Notes: a model not told the origin generated them from the sequence alone. Shown: positions 24,378-34,185, numbered from the stretch's first letter. The stretch: 34,488 nt of DNA from Nitriliruptorales bacterium (GCA_024644015.1 JAHELV010000011.1:19962-54449), one strand, 5' to 3'. Numbers and translations are program-made.

Positions 24378-25926
24378 CGCCGGCAAGGCTGTCGCGCAGC
24401 ACGTGCTTGGAGATCTTGCCCGTCGAGGTCTTGGGCAGCTCGCCGAAGTGAACCTCGCGCGGCGCCTTGTAGTCGGCGATCCGCTCGCGCACATGGGCGA
24501 TGATCGCGGCGGCGTCGACCTGCGCACCCTCGCGCAGGGTCACGAATGCGACGGGGGTCTCACCCCATTTCTCATCGGGTCTGGCCACGACTGCCGCCTC
24601 GAGCACGCCCTCATGGCTTTCGATCGTCCGCTCGACTTCGACCGACGCGATGTTCTCGCCGCCCGAGATGATGACGTCCTTCTTGCGGTCGGACAGCTCG
24701 ACATAGCCGCTGGGATGCATCACGCCGACGTCGCCGGTCCGCAGCCACCCAGAGTTGGTCACTGCCCGGGTCTGCTCCTCGTCGTTGAAGTAGCCGAGCA
24801 TCACGTTGTTGCCGCGCAGCGCGATCTCACCCTCGGTCAGCCCGTCGGCCGGCACGTCCTCGTCGTTGTCGTCGAGCACCCGCGGTCGCTCGCCCACGAC
24901 ATTGGCCACGCCCTGACGTGACCGCAGCTCGGCCTGGCGCGCGGCGTCCAGGTCGTTCCACTCGGGCTGCCACTGGCAGATCATGATCGGCCCGTACGAC
25001 TCCGTGAGGCCGTACAGGTGGGTGACCTCCATGTTGAGATCGGCCAGCGCGCTCAGCAGCGTCGGCGATGGTGGCGCGCCGCCGGTGTCGACGTGGATCG
25101 TCCGGGGCGCTGGGCCCGCGGCGGCGGCCCCGCAGTTGGCGATCATGTTCAGCACGGTCGGTGCCGCGCTCATGTGGGTGACCCCCCGCTCGCGGATCAG
25201 GCGCCAGATCTCGTCCGTGTCGATCGCGCGCAGGCACAGGTGGAGCGCGCCCGCGGCGCTGACTCCCCACGTGAAGCACCAGCCGTCGCAGTGGAACATC
25301 GGCAGGGTCCACAGGTACACGCTGTCGGCCTGCATCTGCGACTGGAACGCCATGGCGAGTGCCTGCAGATAGGCGCCGCGGTGGGAGTACATGACGCCCT
25401 TCGGCTGACCGGTCGTGCCCGACGTGTAGTTGATCGACAGCACGTCTGACTCGTCGACGTCGACCGCGTACTCGTCGGCGCCGGCGAGCAGCGACTCGTA
25501 GTCGTCGCCGTCGCCACCGACCTCGATCAGCGCGACATCGTGCCCGGTGCGTGCGACGGCGTCACGCGCGTTCGCGCCCAGCGACTCGTCGTAGATCAGC
25601 GCTCGGGCGCCCGAGTGCGACAGGATGGCCGACAGCTCGCCGGGCTTCTGGCGGGTGTTCATCGGCACCAGCACGGCACCTGCAAGCGGCACGCCGTTGT
25701 GCGCCTCGAGCAGTGCCGCGCTGTTGGGCGCCAGTGCGGCGACGCGCTGTCCGCGCTCGATGCCCAGTCCGGCCAGCGCACCCGCCAGGCGGCTCGATCT
25801 CGACCACAGCTGCGCGTACGTGTGCGCACGGTCACCATCGCTGACGGCCGGTCGATCACTGAACACGTAGGCCGCCCGGCGGAGGAACGACGTGGGGGTC
25901 AGCGGCTCGTACGAGAACGTGGTCAC
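24370..25926 (-). CDS. AMP-forming acyl-CoA synthetase
   Basis: 518 aa ANL-superfamily enzyme that activates a carboxylic acid with ATP and CoA. Motifs: YTSGTTGQPKG P-loop (167-177), LYGLTESYGP (A5, ~305), GWLRTGDVGVMHPSGYVEL (A7), DRKKDVIISGGENIASVEVE (A8) and the C-terminal Lys in KTSTGKISKHVLR. The sequence style is that of medium-chain or aromatic acyl-CoA ligases; chain length cannot be read. GTG 25926 has AGGAG 6 nt upstream. It sits 8 bp behind the SDR gene and overlaps the phosphotransferase, making a three-gene operon for oxidation of some acyl compound. Confidence 0.92.
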   Translation of the reverse strand: MTTFSYEPLTPTSFLRRAAYVFSDRPAVSDGDRAHTYAQLWSRSSRLAGALAGLGIERGQRVAALAPNSAALLEAHNGVPLAGAVLVPMNTRQKPGELSAILSHSGARALIYDESLGANARDAVARTGHDVALIEVGGDGDDYESLLAGADEYAVDVDESDVLSINYTSGTTGQPKGVMYSHRGAYLQALAMAFQSQMQADSVYLWTLPMFHCDGWCFTWGVSAAGALHLCLRAIDTDEIWRLIRERGVTHMSAAPTVLNMIANCGAAAAGPAPRTIHVDTGGAPPSPTLLSALADLNMEVTHLYGLTESYGPIMICQWQPEWNDLDAARQAELRSRQGVANVVGERPRVLDDNDEDVPADGLTEGEIALRGNNVMLGYFNDEEQTRAVTNSGWLRTGDVGVMHPSGYVELSDRKKDVIISGGENIASVEVERTIESHEGVLEAAVVARPDEKWGETPVAFVTLREGAQVDAAAIIAHVRERIADYKAPREVHFGELPKTSTGKISKHVLRDSLAGDA

Positions 25927-25934
25927 GTCGACTC

Positions 25935-26702
25935 CTATCTGGGCGCCATCCGGATGGCGCCGTCCAGGCGGATGACCTCGCCGTTGAGCATCTCGTTGGC
26001 GATCACGTGCAACGCCAGCGCCGCGTACTCGTCGGGCCGGCCGAGGCGGCTGGGGAACGGCACCTGTTCCGCGAGCGACTCGCGGGCCTTCTGGGGCAGG
26101 CCCGCCATCATCGGCGTGTCGAAGATGCCCGGCGCGATCGTGACGACGCGGATGCCGTGTTGCGCGAACTCGCGCGCGACGGGCAACGTCATGGCGGCGA
26201 CGCCACCTTTCGACGCCGAGTAGGCGGCCTGACCTATCTGACCGTCGAACGCCGCGACCGACGCGGTGTTGATGATGACGCCGCGCTCCCCCGCGTCACT
26301 CGGCGTGTTCTCGGCCATCACCGCGCCCACGAGCCGGATCATGTTGAACGTGCCGATCAGGTTGACCGTGATCGTGCGCGTGAACAGCTCGAGCGGGTGA
26401 ACGCCATCGCGGCCGATGACCCTGCGGGCCGTCGCGATGCCCGCGCAGTTGATGAGCCCGCGGACACCACCGAACTCGGAGCGTGCCAGCGCGATCGCGC
26501 CGTTCGCGCCGGCCTCGTCGGTCACGTCTGTCTCGGCGAACCGCGCCCGGCCACCGATCTGCGACGCCGTCGAGGATCCTGCGTCCGCGTCGACATCGGC
26601 GAGCACGACGTTCGCGCCGCCCGCCGCGAGCTCGCGCGCGGTGGCGGCGCCCAGCCCCGATCCCCCACCGGTGACGATGAACGTCGCGTTGTCCAGGTGC
26701 AC
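25935..26702 (-). CDS. Short-chain dehydrogenase, 3-hydroxyacyl-CoA dehydrogenase type 2-like
   Basis: 255 aa classical SDR. Cofactor motif TGGGSGLG (11-18), acidic residue D37 after strand 2 (NAD preference), NCAG, catalytic S148 and YSASK (Y161, K165), and [10 protein letters not shown]. The C-terminal [43 protein letters not shown] is typical of HSD17B10-type 3-hydroxyacyl-CoA dehydrogenases of beta-oxidation. GTG 26702 (GGAG 5 nt before the tract) is chosen; GTG 26708 is an equal alternative adding two residues. First gene of the minus-strand operon with the acyl-CoA ligase and phosphotransferase. Confidence 0.9.
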   Translation of the reverse strand: MHLDNATFIVTGGGSGLGAATARELAAGGANVVLADVDADAGSSTASQIGGRARFAETDVTDEAGANGAIALARSEFGGVRGLINCAGIATARRVIGRDGVHPLELFTRTITVNLIGTFNMIRLVGAVMAENTPSDAGERGVIINTASVAAFDGQIGQAAYSASKGGVAAMTLPVAREFAQHGIRVVTIAPGIFDTPMMAGLPQKARESLAEQVPFPSRLGRPDEYAALALHVIANEMLNGEVIRLDGAIRMAPR

Positions 26703-26858
26703 GTGCACTCCGATCCACTCGAGGACGGTCGCGAGTGACCTACCCCGCCACGCGCGTCTCACCCGGCGGCGCCGCAGCGGTCGGCGTTCGGGGCGTCGGC
26801 GGATCGCGGCCGCGCAGGTTGCACTACGCTCGTGGCGACGAGCCGGGAAGGAGTCGAG

Positions 26859-27332
26859 ATGGCTGTGTCCGCGATACCCGACCACCTGCAGTCCGTGACG
26901 CCGTCGCTGGTCTGTACGCCGTGCACCGACGCGATCGATTTCTACAAGCGGGCGTTCGGCGCCGAAGAGATCGGGCCGCGCATGACCGGGCCCGACGGCA
27001 TGGTCGGCCACGCCGAGATCCGCATCGGCGGCAGCGTGATCATGCTCGCCGACGAGTGGCCTGGTGGGCCCACGCAGTCGCCCACGAGCCTGGGTGGATC
27101 CACCGCCGCGTTGTTCATCTACACCGACGATGTCGACATGCTCTGGAAGCGCGCCGTCGACGCCGGCGCCGAGGAGGTCTTTCCCCTCGAAATGCAGTTC
27201 TACGGCGACCGGTCGGGACGGCTGCGCGATCCGTTCGGTCACACCTGGGGCCTCGGCGAGCACGTCGAGGACGTCAGCGACGACGAGATGCGGAGGCGGA
27301 TGGCCGACTTCTACGAGGACGACTCCGGCTGA
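26859..27332 (+). CDS. VOC-family (PhnB-like) protein
   Basis: 157 aa vicinal-oxygen-chelate fold resembling PhnB/glyoxalase relatives: [75 protein letters not shown], then [24 protein letters not shown]. The pattern VxGHAEIxIG with GDRxGxxxDPFGHxW is the PhnB-like signature; the metal ligands of true glyoxalase I are only partly evident. AAGGAG lies 6-7 nt before ATG 26859. Divergent from the SDR operon over about 155 bp. A hairpin repeat follows its stop. Function unknown. Confidence 0.85.
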   Translation: MAVSAIPDHLQSVTPSLVCTPCTDAIDFYKRAFGAEEIGPRMTGPDGMVGHAEIRIGGSVIMLADEWPGGPTQSPTSLGGSTAALFIYTDDVDMLWKRAVDAGAEEVFPLEMQFYGDRSGRLRDPFGHTWGLGEHVEDVSDDEMRRRMADFYEDDSG

Positions 27333-27350
27333 CCGGCGGGCCTTCCCGCA

Positions 27351-27462
27351 CCGGATGCGGGTGCACCACCGCCCGCATCCGGGCGCACCCGCACCCGCGC
27401 CAACCCGCCGCCTCCACGCGGGCGCACGGCCGCCCGCATCCGGTCGCACCCGCACCCGCGCC
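27351..27462. repeat. REP-like palindromic and direct repeats
   Basis: CCGGATGCGGG (27351-27361) and CCCGCATCCGG (27372-27382) form an 11-bp hairpin with a 10-nt loop just after the VOC gene. A 32-bp unit at 27370-27401 recurs at 27431-27462 with one mismatch, so the core GCCCGCATCCGG appears three times, once inverted. The 212 bp between the two VOC genes hold nothing else. It may also end transcription. Confidence 0.75.
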
Positions 27463-27544
27463 GGACGGGGTGATCGATGGTGTGACGGTGAACCGCCGCG
27501 GTCGCGGGTATCGTCCCCGTCGACGTCGTGCGTGAGGAGAGTTG

Positions 27545-27907
27545 ATGGCAGGACATGTCGCGTTCTTCGAACTCGGTGTCGACGACCTCGAACAGGCACG
27601 CCGGTTCTACGGCGAACTGTTCGACTGGACGTTCGAGCCCGGACCGTCCGGTGAGGGCCTGGCCATCAAGACGCCCACAATCCCCGGTGGCGTCCACGCC
27701 GGTGACGCAGGAGGCGGACCGTACCTGTTCTTCGCGGTCGACGACCTCGACGCGGCGGTCGAGCGGGTGCGCGAGCTCGGGGGCGCCGTCGATGACGTCG
27801 ACCTCGACGGCGACGAGCAATCGCGGTCGACGTACGGCCGCTTCGTGCTCTGCCAGGACGACCAGGGGTCACCGTTCGGGCTGCACGAGGCTCCCCCCGG
27901 CGAGTAG
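27545..27907 (+). CDS. VOC-family glyoxalase-like protein
   Basis: 120-aa single VOC domain: [58 protein letters not shown], then [21 protein letters not shown]. This is the 27 kDa antigen/hydroxylase-like half-domain type that usually works as a dimer. Start ATG 27545 with GAGGAGAG about 7 nt upstream. It stands alone after the repeat region and differs clearly in sequence from the VOC gene at 26859, so the two are not a recent duplication. Ligand unknown. Confidence 0.85.
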   Translation: MAGHVAFFELGVDDLEQARRFYGELFDWTFEPGPSGEGLAIKTPTIPGGVHAGDAGGGPYLFFAVDDLDAAVERVRELGGAVDDVDLDGDEQSRSTYGRFVLCQDDQGSPFGLHEAPPGE

Positions 27908-27978
27908 CACCTGAGCGGTCGCACACCCGAGCGAGCTCGGGTCCCGACCATGAACCCATTCACACCATGCGCTCGCGC

Positions 27979-28265
27979 TCATCCACCGTGGACGAACCAG
28001 ACATTCGGTTCCCAGTACTCGCAGCGATCGCGGTCCAGGTCGACCACAGTGTCGAGAGTCCGCCAGGAAAGACGAAACGGCCCGACGCGGGCAGCGCCAC
28101 CTCCGCCGCAAGACCCCGTGAGCGCGCGGACGGCGCGATCTCGGCGGCGACGGCGCACAGCGCAGTGAACGACCGACCAGCGTCGTACCGACCGAATGAG
28201 TCGACCAGGACGTCGTCGATGCCCGCCGCGAGACCCGCGTCGGTCCCATCCCAGTAGCAGCACAC
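27979..28265 (-). pseudogene. Frameshifted gene remnant of unknown function
   Basis: The 466 bp from 27908 to 28373 contain a decayed coding region on the minus strand. From GTG 28265 one frame has clear G/C third-position bias and ordinary protein composition (CCYWDGTDAGLAAGIDDVLV, then DSFGRYDAGRSFTALCAVAAE and VALPASGRFVF) until about 28070. The bias then moves to another frame, which reads LDTVVDLDRDRCEYWEPNVW and FVHGG before a stop at 27979. A single missing base near 28050-28075 explains the switch. No Shine-Dalgarno is seen, so the 5' end may also be lost. I do not recognise the family. A sequence error is an alternative. Confidence 0.38.
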
Positions 28266-28373
28266 CGTGTGCGCGGGCCGTGCAACGCACGATGCCGGTA
28301 TCACCAGGGGACCCGCGTGCTCATTCTGTCCGAGCACGCGGCCAGGCGCGGCCACGGCCGGTGGTTCGACCTC

Positions 28374-30851
28374 ATGTCGACCGCAGCCCTCGCGCGGCCG
28401 TCGTGCGCAGCCGGCCGCCGACATGCAAAGGCGTGGTCCACTGTGCGAGACGACACGCAGGCCCGGACGATCGCGGCGACCGTGCGGGAGGGCGCGAAGC
28501 GTCGCGTGGTCGGAGCCGGTGGCGTTGGCAAGACCTTCCTGCTCGACGCGATCAGCGGTGCGTTCGACCGGCCGCCGGCCGTCAGGTGGAATGCCGGCAT
28601 CGAGCCTGATCGGCTGCCGCCGGACGAAGGCGTCGTGCTGGTCGACGACGCCCACCTGGCGACGGCTGACGCCGTCCAGGCACTGGTGCGCAGGACCGAC
28701 GGCGTGGTCGTGGCGCACCGGCCGACCCGCCGCGAAATGGGGGAACTGCTGGGCACCATGGATAGTGCACCAACCGTGCTCGGCCCACTGGGATACGGCG
28801 CGGTTCACGACCTGCTGGCCGACCGGTGGGGCACCCAGCCGGACGCCGCGATTGTCGCCTCGATCAAGGCCGCGACGGGCGGGCTGGCCAAGCTGGTCAC
28901 GGCGGTCGCCGGTCACGAGCCGATCACCGAGCCGCGTCGCACCGCGACGCTCGACGAGTTGGTGCGGTCGGACCGGGAACGTCTGCGCGCCAGCGCACGT
29001 GGCCTGCTCGACGCCGCGGCGATCCTGGGCGATCTCGACCTGTCCCTCCTCGCGGCGGCCAGCGGTCTGCCCATCGACGACGCGACCGCCGCGGCCTCCC
29101 ATCTGGCGGCCGTCGGTCTCGCGCTCGACGCTGGCGTGCGTCTGCCACCGCTGGTCGGCGCAGTGGTGCGGTTCCTCGCGCCGGCGTCAGCGGTCACCAC
29201 GATCGCTGAGCGGGTGGCGTCAGCGGCGCTGGCAGGCGCGGGTGATGTCACCCGGGTCGCCGGCCGTCTGTACGACACCGGGGTCACCGGGCCGGCGACC
29301 GCTCGCTGCCTGCTGCTGGCGGTCCGCAAGTCCTTCCACGCCGACCCCGAGCGCGCCGCACGCTGGATCACCGCGGCGGGCCAGGGCGGGACGTCGACCG
29401 CCGATCTGGCGGCGCTGCGCGCCCTGGTCGGCTTCAGGAGGGGGCAACCGGAGGAGACGGTGGGAGCCGCCGACGAGTTGTTGCGCGCGGACGCGTCGCT
29501 TGACCAGTGTGAGCTACGCAGGACCGCCGTCGAGGCGGCCGCAGTGGTGCTCGCGCGGCGGGGCGCGTGGGTACGAAGCGCCGAGCTCGCAGAAGCGGTC
29601 GGGCCGGCAGGAGACAGTGCGACGGCGGTGGCGGCGACGGCACGTCTGGCGGTCGGCGACGCGGTCGGCGTGCGCGCCGTGCTGGACGACTTCGAGCGCT
29701 CAGCGCCGCCCGGTCTCCGCCCGGCGGCCGCCGCCGCAGTAGCACGTGGGCTGCGCGCGACCCTTGATGACGACCCGACACACGCATTGCCGCAGCTGCT
29801 GGAGGCCGCGCATCTGTACGAGCTGTCGGTGCCGTCGGTTCCGCTGCCCGAGTCCCCGCAGGCACTCGCCGCGGTCGTCGCTTGCCACCAGTGGGAGTTC
29901 GACGTCGCGTCGCAGATCCTGGCCGACGTCGCCCCGCATGACGCGGTCGCCGTCCGCCACGCCCTGCTGGGCGCCTGGGCGGCGCTACGACGGGACGATC
30001 TGACCGCCGCCGGGGCGGTGATCGAAGGGCTGCGTGGGTCGGTCGACGACACCCGCGACAAGCTGGTCGCCCTCGCGATCGGTGCCGGCAGCGCGCGCCG
30101 TCGTGGTGATCTCGACGGCATGGAGTGTATGTGGCGCCAGGCGCGCCCGTTGCTGCTGCGGCAGGCACCGGACCTGCTGCTGAGCCAGCCGATCGGTGAG
30201 CTGCTGATCGTCGGAGCGCGGCTCGGGGAGCGGGCCACCGTGCACAGCTGCATGGCAGGCCTGCGCAAACTGGTGGGCGACGCTGGTGCGCCGCCCCTGT
30301 GGGCCCTGTCGCTGCGGTGGGACGAGCTGCACGTGGCCGTGGCGCTCAACGATTCCACTGCCGCCCACGCGGCCGCAACCGCGGCCCGCCACCTGCCCGC
30401 GGTTCTCGGCCGGCCCGGCATGGTCGTCGCGGCCGCCACGTGCTGGGCGCAGCTGCTTGACGGCGTTGCCGATCCGCACCGCATCCGCGTCGTCGCTCGT
30501 GACCTGGCCGCAGTCGGCCTGGCGCGTGACGCCGCCCGGCTGGCGGGAGCCGCCGCCATCCGGGTCGCCGACAGCGCACAGATGCGCGGCCTGCTGCAGT
30601 TGGCGCGCGACCTGCACGGCGACCGTGCGCCGGCAACGGCCAACGTCACCGACGACCTGTCAGAGCGGGAGCGCGACGTGGCTCGACACCTGATCGCGGG
30701 ACTGACCTACCGCGAGATCGGGAGACAGCTGTATCTCGCCCCGAAGACGATCGAACACCACGTCGCGCGTATCCGCCGGAAGCTCGGCGCGGGATCGCGT
30801 GCCGAGCTGCTGCTCGCGCTGCGCCGTCAGCTGTCGGTGCCCGCGAGCTGA
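28374..30851 (+). CDS. Large LuxR-type STAND regulator, IniR-like
   Basis: About 825 aa. The N-terminal P-loop ATPase has Walker A GAGGVGKTFLLDAI (47-60) and Walker B-like GVVLVDDAHLA (~84-94). A long helical, Ala-rich TPR-like middle follows. The C-terminus is a GerE/LuxR HTH (LSERERDVARHLIAGLTYREIGRQLYL, then APKTIEHHVARIRRKLGAGS, ~760-815). This MalT-like architecture is shared by mycobacterial IniR, which controls the iniBAC operon; here the gene lies tail to tail with iniA/iniC-like genes, overlapping the latter by 25 bp, so I infer the same role. The start is uncertain: ATG 28374 is used; GTG 28443 (closer to the P-loop) or GTG 28269 are possible, none with a good ribosome site. Confidence 0.78.
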   Translation: MSTAALARPSCAAGRRHAKAWSTVRDDTQARTIAATVREGAKRRVVGAGGVGKTFLLDAISGAFDRPPAVRWNAGIEPDRLPPDEGVVLVDDAHLATADAVQALVRRTDGVVVAHRPTRREMGELLGTMDSAPTVLGPLGYGAVHDLLADRWGTQPDAAIVASIKAATGGLAKLVTAVAGHEPITEPRRTATLDELVRSDRERLRASARGLLDAAAILGDLDLSLLAAASGLPIDDATAAASHLAAVGLALDAGVRLPPLVGAVVRFLAPASAVTTIAERVASAALAGAGDVTRVAGRLYDTGVTGPATARCLLLAVRKSFHADPERAARWITAAGQGGTSTADLAALRALVGFRRGQPEETVGAADELLRADASLDQCELRRTAVEAAAVVLARRGAWVRSAELAEAVGPAGDSATAVAATARLAVGDAVGVRAVLDDFERSAPPGLRPAAAAAVARGLRATLDDDPTHALPQLLEAAHLYELSVPSVPLPESPQALAAVVACHQWEFDVASQILADVAPHDAVAVRHALLGAWAALRRDDLTAAGAVIEGLRGSVDDTRDKLVALAIGAGSARRRGDLDGMECMWRQARPLLLRQAPDLLLSQPIGELLIVGARLGERATVHSCMAGLRKLVGDAGAPPLWALSLRWDELHVAVALNDSTAAHAAATAARHLPAVLGRPGMVVAAATCWAQLLDGVADPHRIRVVARDLAAVGLARDAARLAGAAAIRVADSAQMRGLLQLARDLHGDRAPATANVTDDLSERERDVARHLIAGLTYREIGRQLYLAPKTIEHHVARIRRKLGAGSRAELLLALRRQLSVPAS

Positions 30852-32368
30852 GCCAGGCCGTCCAGGATCCCTTCGCAGCTCCGGGCAACCAGGCCCGATG
30901 CGTCGACCACACCGCGCGCCGCGAATGGGTGCTCGGCCCTCCGACGCCACCGCGTGAGCGCGTCCATCGCGGCCTCGCGCAGGATCGCGGCGTCTGCTGT
31001 GCCGTCCTGCGTCGGGTCCTCCACCAGTCCCAGGCGCACCACGGCGGCGTCACCGGCGCCACCGAGCAGGCGCTCGGCCTCTTCGGCGGCGGCACCATCG
31101 AGCTGGACGGTGCCGGCGCGCAACGCGTTGAGCAACCGGGCCTCGGCGAACGCGTGTGTGGTGGCCGTGATGCGCTCGACCTCACGCCGCAGGTCCTCGG
31201 TCCCGGCACGTGGGTGGCTGCGGAGCACCGCCGCCAGCACCGAGAGGGCCGACCTGGCCTGCAACAGATCGGCGCGGGCTGCGAACTGGGTCACGAGTGT
31301 CTCACGCAGCTGCTCCACGCCGCTGCGCCGCAGCAGGGCGGCCGCCAGCGCGGTCGCGCTGGGCGCCTGACCGCTCCGGATGAGTGCCAGGCTCACGCGG
31401 ATGCCGAACACGCCCAGCCGGCTGAGAAGCGCACGCCGGACATCGCCGGACGCCTCCACCGGGGCATCAGGCGCGGCGAACCGATCGGCTGACAGCAACA
31501 GCTCGTTGCGCGCCTCCAGGTCGAGGTCGACCAGCGTCGTCAGGGCCGCGTACTCGTCCTCGCGCAACGTCGCCCCGGTCTCGGCCAGCAGGCCGGCGAC
31601 CGGCACCACCGTCTGGCAGAGCCGGCGCACGCGCGGATCGGCGCGGTAGCGCCGGGCAATGCGGTCCGCCACCTCCAAGGCGTTCAGCCGCCCGGACCCG
31701 ATCTCGTCAGCGCGGGACAGCACGCCGACGGCATTGAGTGGTGTCCCGCGCGCGGCATCGTCGTCGTGGAACGACTCCAGGAAGTGCGCGTCGGTCGCGT
31801 GGAGATGACGCATCAGGTAGCACACCGCGTCGGCGTCCCCAGGACGATCGTCCGGAGCGAGGAACGCCTGTGTCCGTGCCGACACCTCCGTCGACAGCGA
31901 CCCGATGCCGGGCGTGTCGATCAGTGTGATCGTGCGCAGCGACGCGGACGGCCACTCGACCTCAAGATGGTCGATGTCCGCCGGATCGCGGCCCTGCAGT
32001 CGCACTGTCAGCACGCCGCGGTCCCGCCGGAACGCAACCGGCACCCCCGGACCATCGACGGGGTGCATCGTCACCTTGTACGTCAACCCATCGCGGTACC
32101 AGGTAACGATGCGGGTGCACTCCCCGGCGTCCGTCGGCGCCAGCGGCTGACCGACCAGCGCGTTGAGCAACGTCGACTTGCCGGCCTTGACCTTGCCGGC
32201 GATCGCGACCCGGAGCGGCGCGTCCAACCGGTCGCGGACGCGTCGCAGGGTGTCGGCGGCCTCCGTGCCGCCATACCGCGCGGTCGCTCGCCCGAGCAGC
32301 GCGGCGACCCGGGTCCGCAGCGCGTGGTGCGCGCCCGCCGACGGCGCAGTGCGGTCGGGGGTCGTCAT
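30827..32368 (-). CDS. Dynamin-like GTPase, IniC-like
   Basis: 513 aa. The GTPase domain has G1 AIAGKVKAGKSTLLNAL (56-71), a Thr-containing switch (ECTRIVTWY), G3 LIDTPGIGSLS (149-159) and a G4-like GVLSRADEIG where the usual T/NKxD reads SRAD. The rest is long helical bundle with few hydrophobic stretches. It resembles mycobacterial IniC, the partner of the membrane-remodelling IniA. Its ATG overlaps the stop of the IniA-like gene (ATGA), implying fixed stoichiometry, as with other paired bacterial dynamins. It was started at 32368 because longer upstream reading is out-of-frame shadow of the IniA gene. Its 3' end overlaps the convergent LuxR-type gene by 25 bp. Confidence 0.83.
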   Translation of the reverse strand: MTTPDRTAPSAGAHHALRTRVAALLGRATARYGGTEAADTLRRVRDRLDAPLRVAIAGKVKAGKSTLLNALVGQPLAPTDAGECTRIVTWYRDGLTYKVTMHPVDGPGVPVAFRRDRGVLTVRLQGRDPADIDHLEVEWPSASLRTITLIDTPGIGSLSTEVSARTQAFLAPDDRPGDADAVCYLMRHLHATDAHFLESFHDDDAARGTPLNAVGVLSRADEIGSGRLNALEVADRIARRYRADPRVRRLCQTVVPVAGLLAETGATLREDEYAALTTLVDLDLEARNELLLSADRFAAPDAPVEASGDVRRALLSRLGVFGIRVSLALIRSGQAPSATALAAALLRRSGVEQLRETLVTQFAARADLLQARSALSVLAAVLRSHPRAGTEDLRREVERITATTHAFAEARLLNALRAGTVQLDGAAAEEAERLLGGAGDAAVVRLGLVEDPTQDGTADAAILREAAMDALTRWRRRAEHPFAARGVVDASGLVARSCEGILDGLAQLAGTDS

Positions 32369-34185
32369 GTCAGGCTCCTGGCCTGCTGGTCGAGCGTCCG
32401 GATGCGGTGGAGTTCGGCGTCGACCTGACGCAGCCTGGTCGTGCGTTCGGCCTCGCCGGCGGCCAGCGCCTCCTTTGCCGCGTGCAGGGCTTCGCCGGTG
32501 CTGCGCTGCAACTCCTCGGCCTGCGCCGTGAAGGTGTCCCGCAGATCCCGCTGGAGCCTGCGCAGGCCGTCCCTGGCGTCCTTGCCGACCGAGAAGCTGA
32601 CGTCGTCGACGTAGCTGCGGCAGGCCTGCCGGGCCTGCTGGCGGCGTTGGGCCAAGGCACGTTCGCGCTCGTCGCGGATCGCCTTGCGTCCGAGGATCAC
32701 GCCGAACCCAAGCGACACCGGGTTGATCAGCCCCCAGCCGATGACGCTGCCGAGCATGCCGATCATCATCACGCCGCCGTACGACCCGCGCATCGCGGTC
32801 AAGCCCCGGGCACCGAGTCCCATCGTGCCTTTCTCGACCCCGGGTGCGGCGCCGATCTGGCGCAGTCGCTCGAGTGGCGCGTCGACACGCAGGCTCGCGG
32901 TGGCGACGGACTCGCCGTCGGCGAAGTGCTCGGCGACCAGCGACGCAAGCTCTCCGGCCCGGTCGGTCACCAGCGCATAGTGGGCCGCGACGCCGTGCGT
33001 CACCATGCGGTACAACCACTGCTCCATCTCCGCCCACACCTTGCCGGGATCGACGTCCGTGATCGCGTCGTCGACCTTCTTCAGCACTCCGCGCATCCGT
33101 TCACGCAGGTCGTAGTCGGCGTCGGCAGCGAGGTCGGCGAAGCCGTCCGACAGCGTCTGCTGCCACCGGGCGGCCCTCCCGCGAAGCGCTGCCGCCTGCT
33201 CCTGCGCACGCTCGAGGTTGGCCACGAGCTCGGCGGAGTGGCCGGGGTCGGCCAGCGCGTCGCGCTCTGCGCTGAAGCGCGCATCGAGCTGTCCGGTCAC
33301 TCCGGTGACAGCCACCGACACCGCGCGGTTCATGAGCTGTCCGGCACTGCCGACGACCTGTTCTCGCAGAAACGCGAGCAGCGCCGGGTATCCGGACTCG
33401 ATGTTGAGCTGACCATCGTTGCGCGCCGCCGCCTGCGCCCGCAGCGTCGCCGACGTGGTGATGACTGTCGCTGTCAGTCCGTGGTCGCGCAGATGGTGTC
33501 TGTTGAGCTCTGCGATGCGCCGCCACTCCGGATGGAAGTCGGTCTTGGTCAGCACGCAGGCGATCGTCGGGCACAGGTCCCGCGCCATGTCGAGGAACCG
33601 CAGTTCCGGCTCGGTGAGCTCCTGGGACGCGTCGGTCACCAGCAGCACCGCGTCCGCGGACGGCAGGGCGCCGATCGTCGTGGCGCTGTGTGCGGAGCCC
33701 AGGCCGCCGACGCCGGGCGTGTCGACCAGCACGAGACCGGAGCGCAGGACCGTGCGTGGAAGCCCGACCTCGAACGCCCACAGGTTGCGCTCGTTGGCCG
33801 GGTTTCCGGCCTCCGACACGTACTCGCGGATCCGGGCAACGTCGACCGCTTCGCGGCGCGGAGCGTCATCCGCCCCTTCGCCCGGGTGGAGCGCGACCGC
33901 GGCGGCCGGGTCGGCATAGTGCACCGCGGTCGGCACCGAGGTCGCGACGTCGTCGTCGACCGGGCACACGTCGGCGTTGACGACGCCGTTGATCAGTGAG
34001 CTCTTGCCCTGTTTGAACTCGCCGACGACGAGCACGCGGATGCGGGGATCGACGACGCGCTCGCGCACCGTAGCCAGCCGGCGCCGCAGGTCCGGCCGCC
34101 CGTAGGCGGTCGCGGCGCGCAGCGCACGATCGAGCAGAGTCAACACGGTCTCGTCGTGCGACCGTGATGCGTGCGTGACGGTCAT
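32365..34185 (-). CDS. Dynamin-like GTPase, IniA-like
   Basis: 606 aa. G1 VVGEFKQGKSSLINGVV (53-69), switch Thr in DDVATSVPTAV, G3 LVDTPGVGGLGS (153-164) and G4 CVLTKTDFHPEW (210-221). A glycine- and hydrophobic-rich segment at ~480-515 (GGVMMIGMLGSVIGWGLINP) is the likely membrane-insertion paddle of bacterial dynamins, flanked by long helical stalk regions. Mycobacterial IniA is induced by cell-wall inhibitors and remodels the plasma membrane. ATG 34185 has GGAGG 5 nt upstream. A CGCCAC-N7-GTGGCG hairpin lies at 34208-34226 in the 93-bp gap behind the IniB-like gene. Confidence 0.87.
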   Translation of the reverse strand: MTVTHASRSHDETVLTLLDRALRAATAYGRPDLRRRLATVRERVVDPRIRVLVVGEFKQGKSSLINGVVNADVCPVDDDVATSVPTAVHYADPAAAVALHPGEGADDAPRREAVDVARIREYVSEAGNPANERNLWAFEVGLPRTVLRSGLVLVDTPGVGGLGSAHSATTIGALPSADAVLLVTDASQELTEPELRFLDMARDLCPTIACVLTKTDFHPEWRRIAELNRHHLRDHGLTATVITTSATLRAQAAARNDGQLNIESGYPALLAFLREQVVGSAGQLMNRAVSVAVTGVTGQLDARFSAERDALADPGHSAELVANLERAQEQAAALRGRAARWQQTLSDGFADLAADADYDLRERMRGVLKKVDDAITDVDPGKVWAEMEQWLYRMVTHGVAAHYALVTDRAGELASLVAEHFADGESVATASLRVDAPLERLRQIGAAPGVEKGTMGLGARGLTAMRGSYGGVMMIGMLGSVIGWGLINPVSLGFGVILGRKAIRDERERALAQRRQQARQACRSYVDDVSFSVGKDARDGLRRLQRDLRDTFTAQAEELQRSTGEALHAAKEALAAGEAERTTRLRQVDAELHRIRTLDQQARSLT

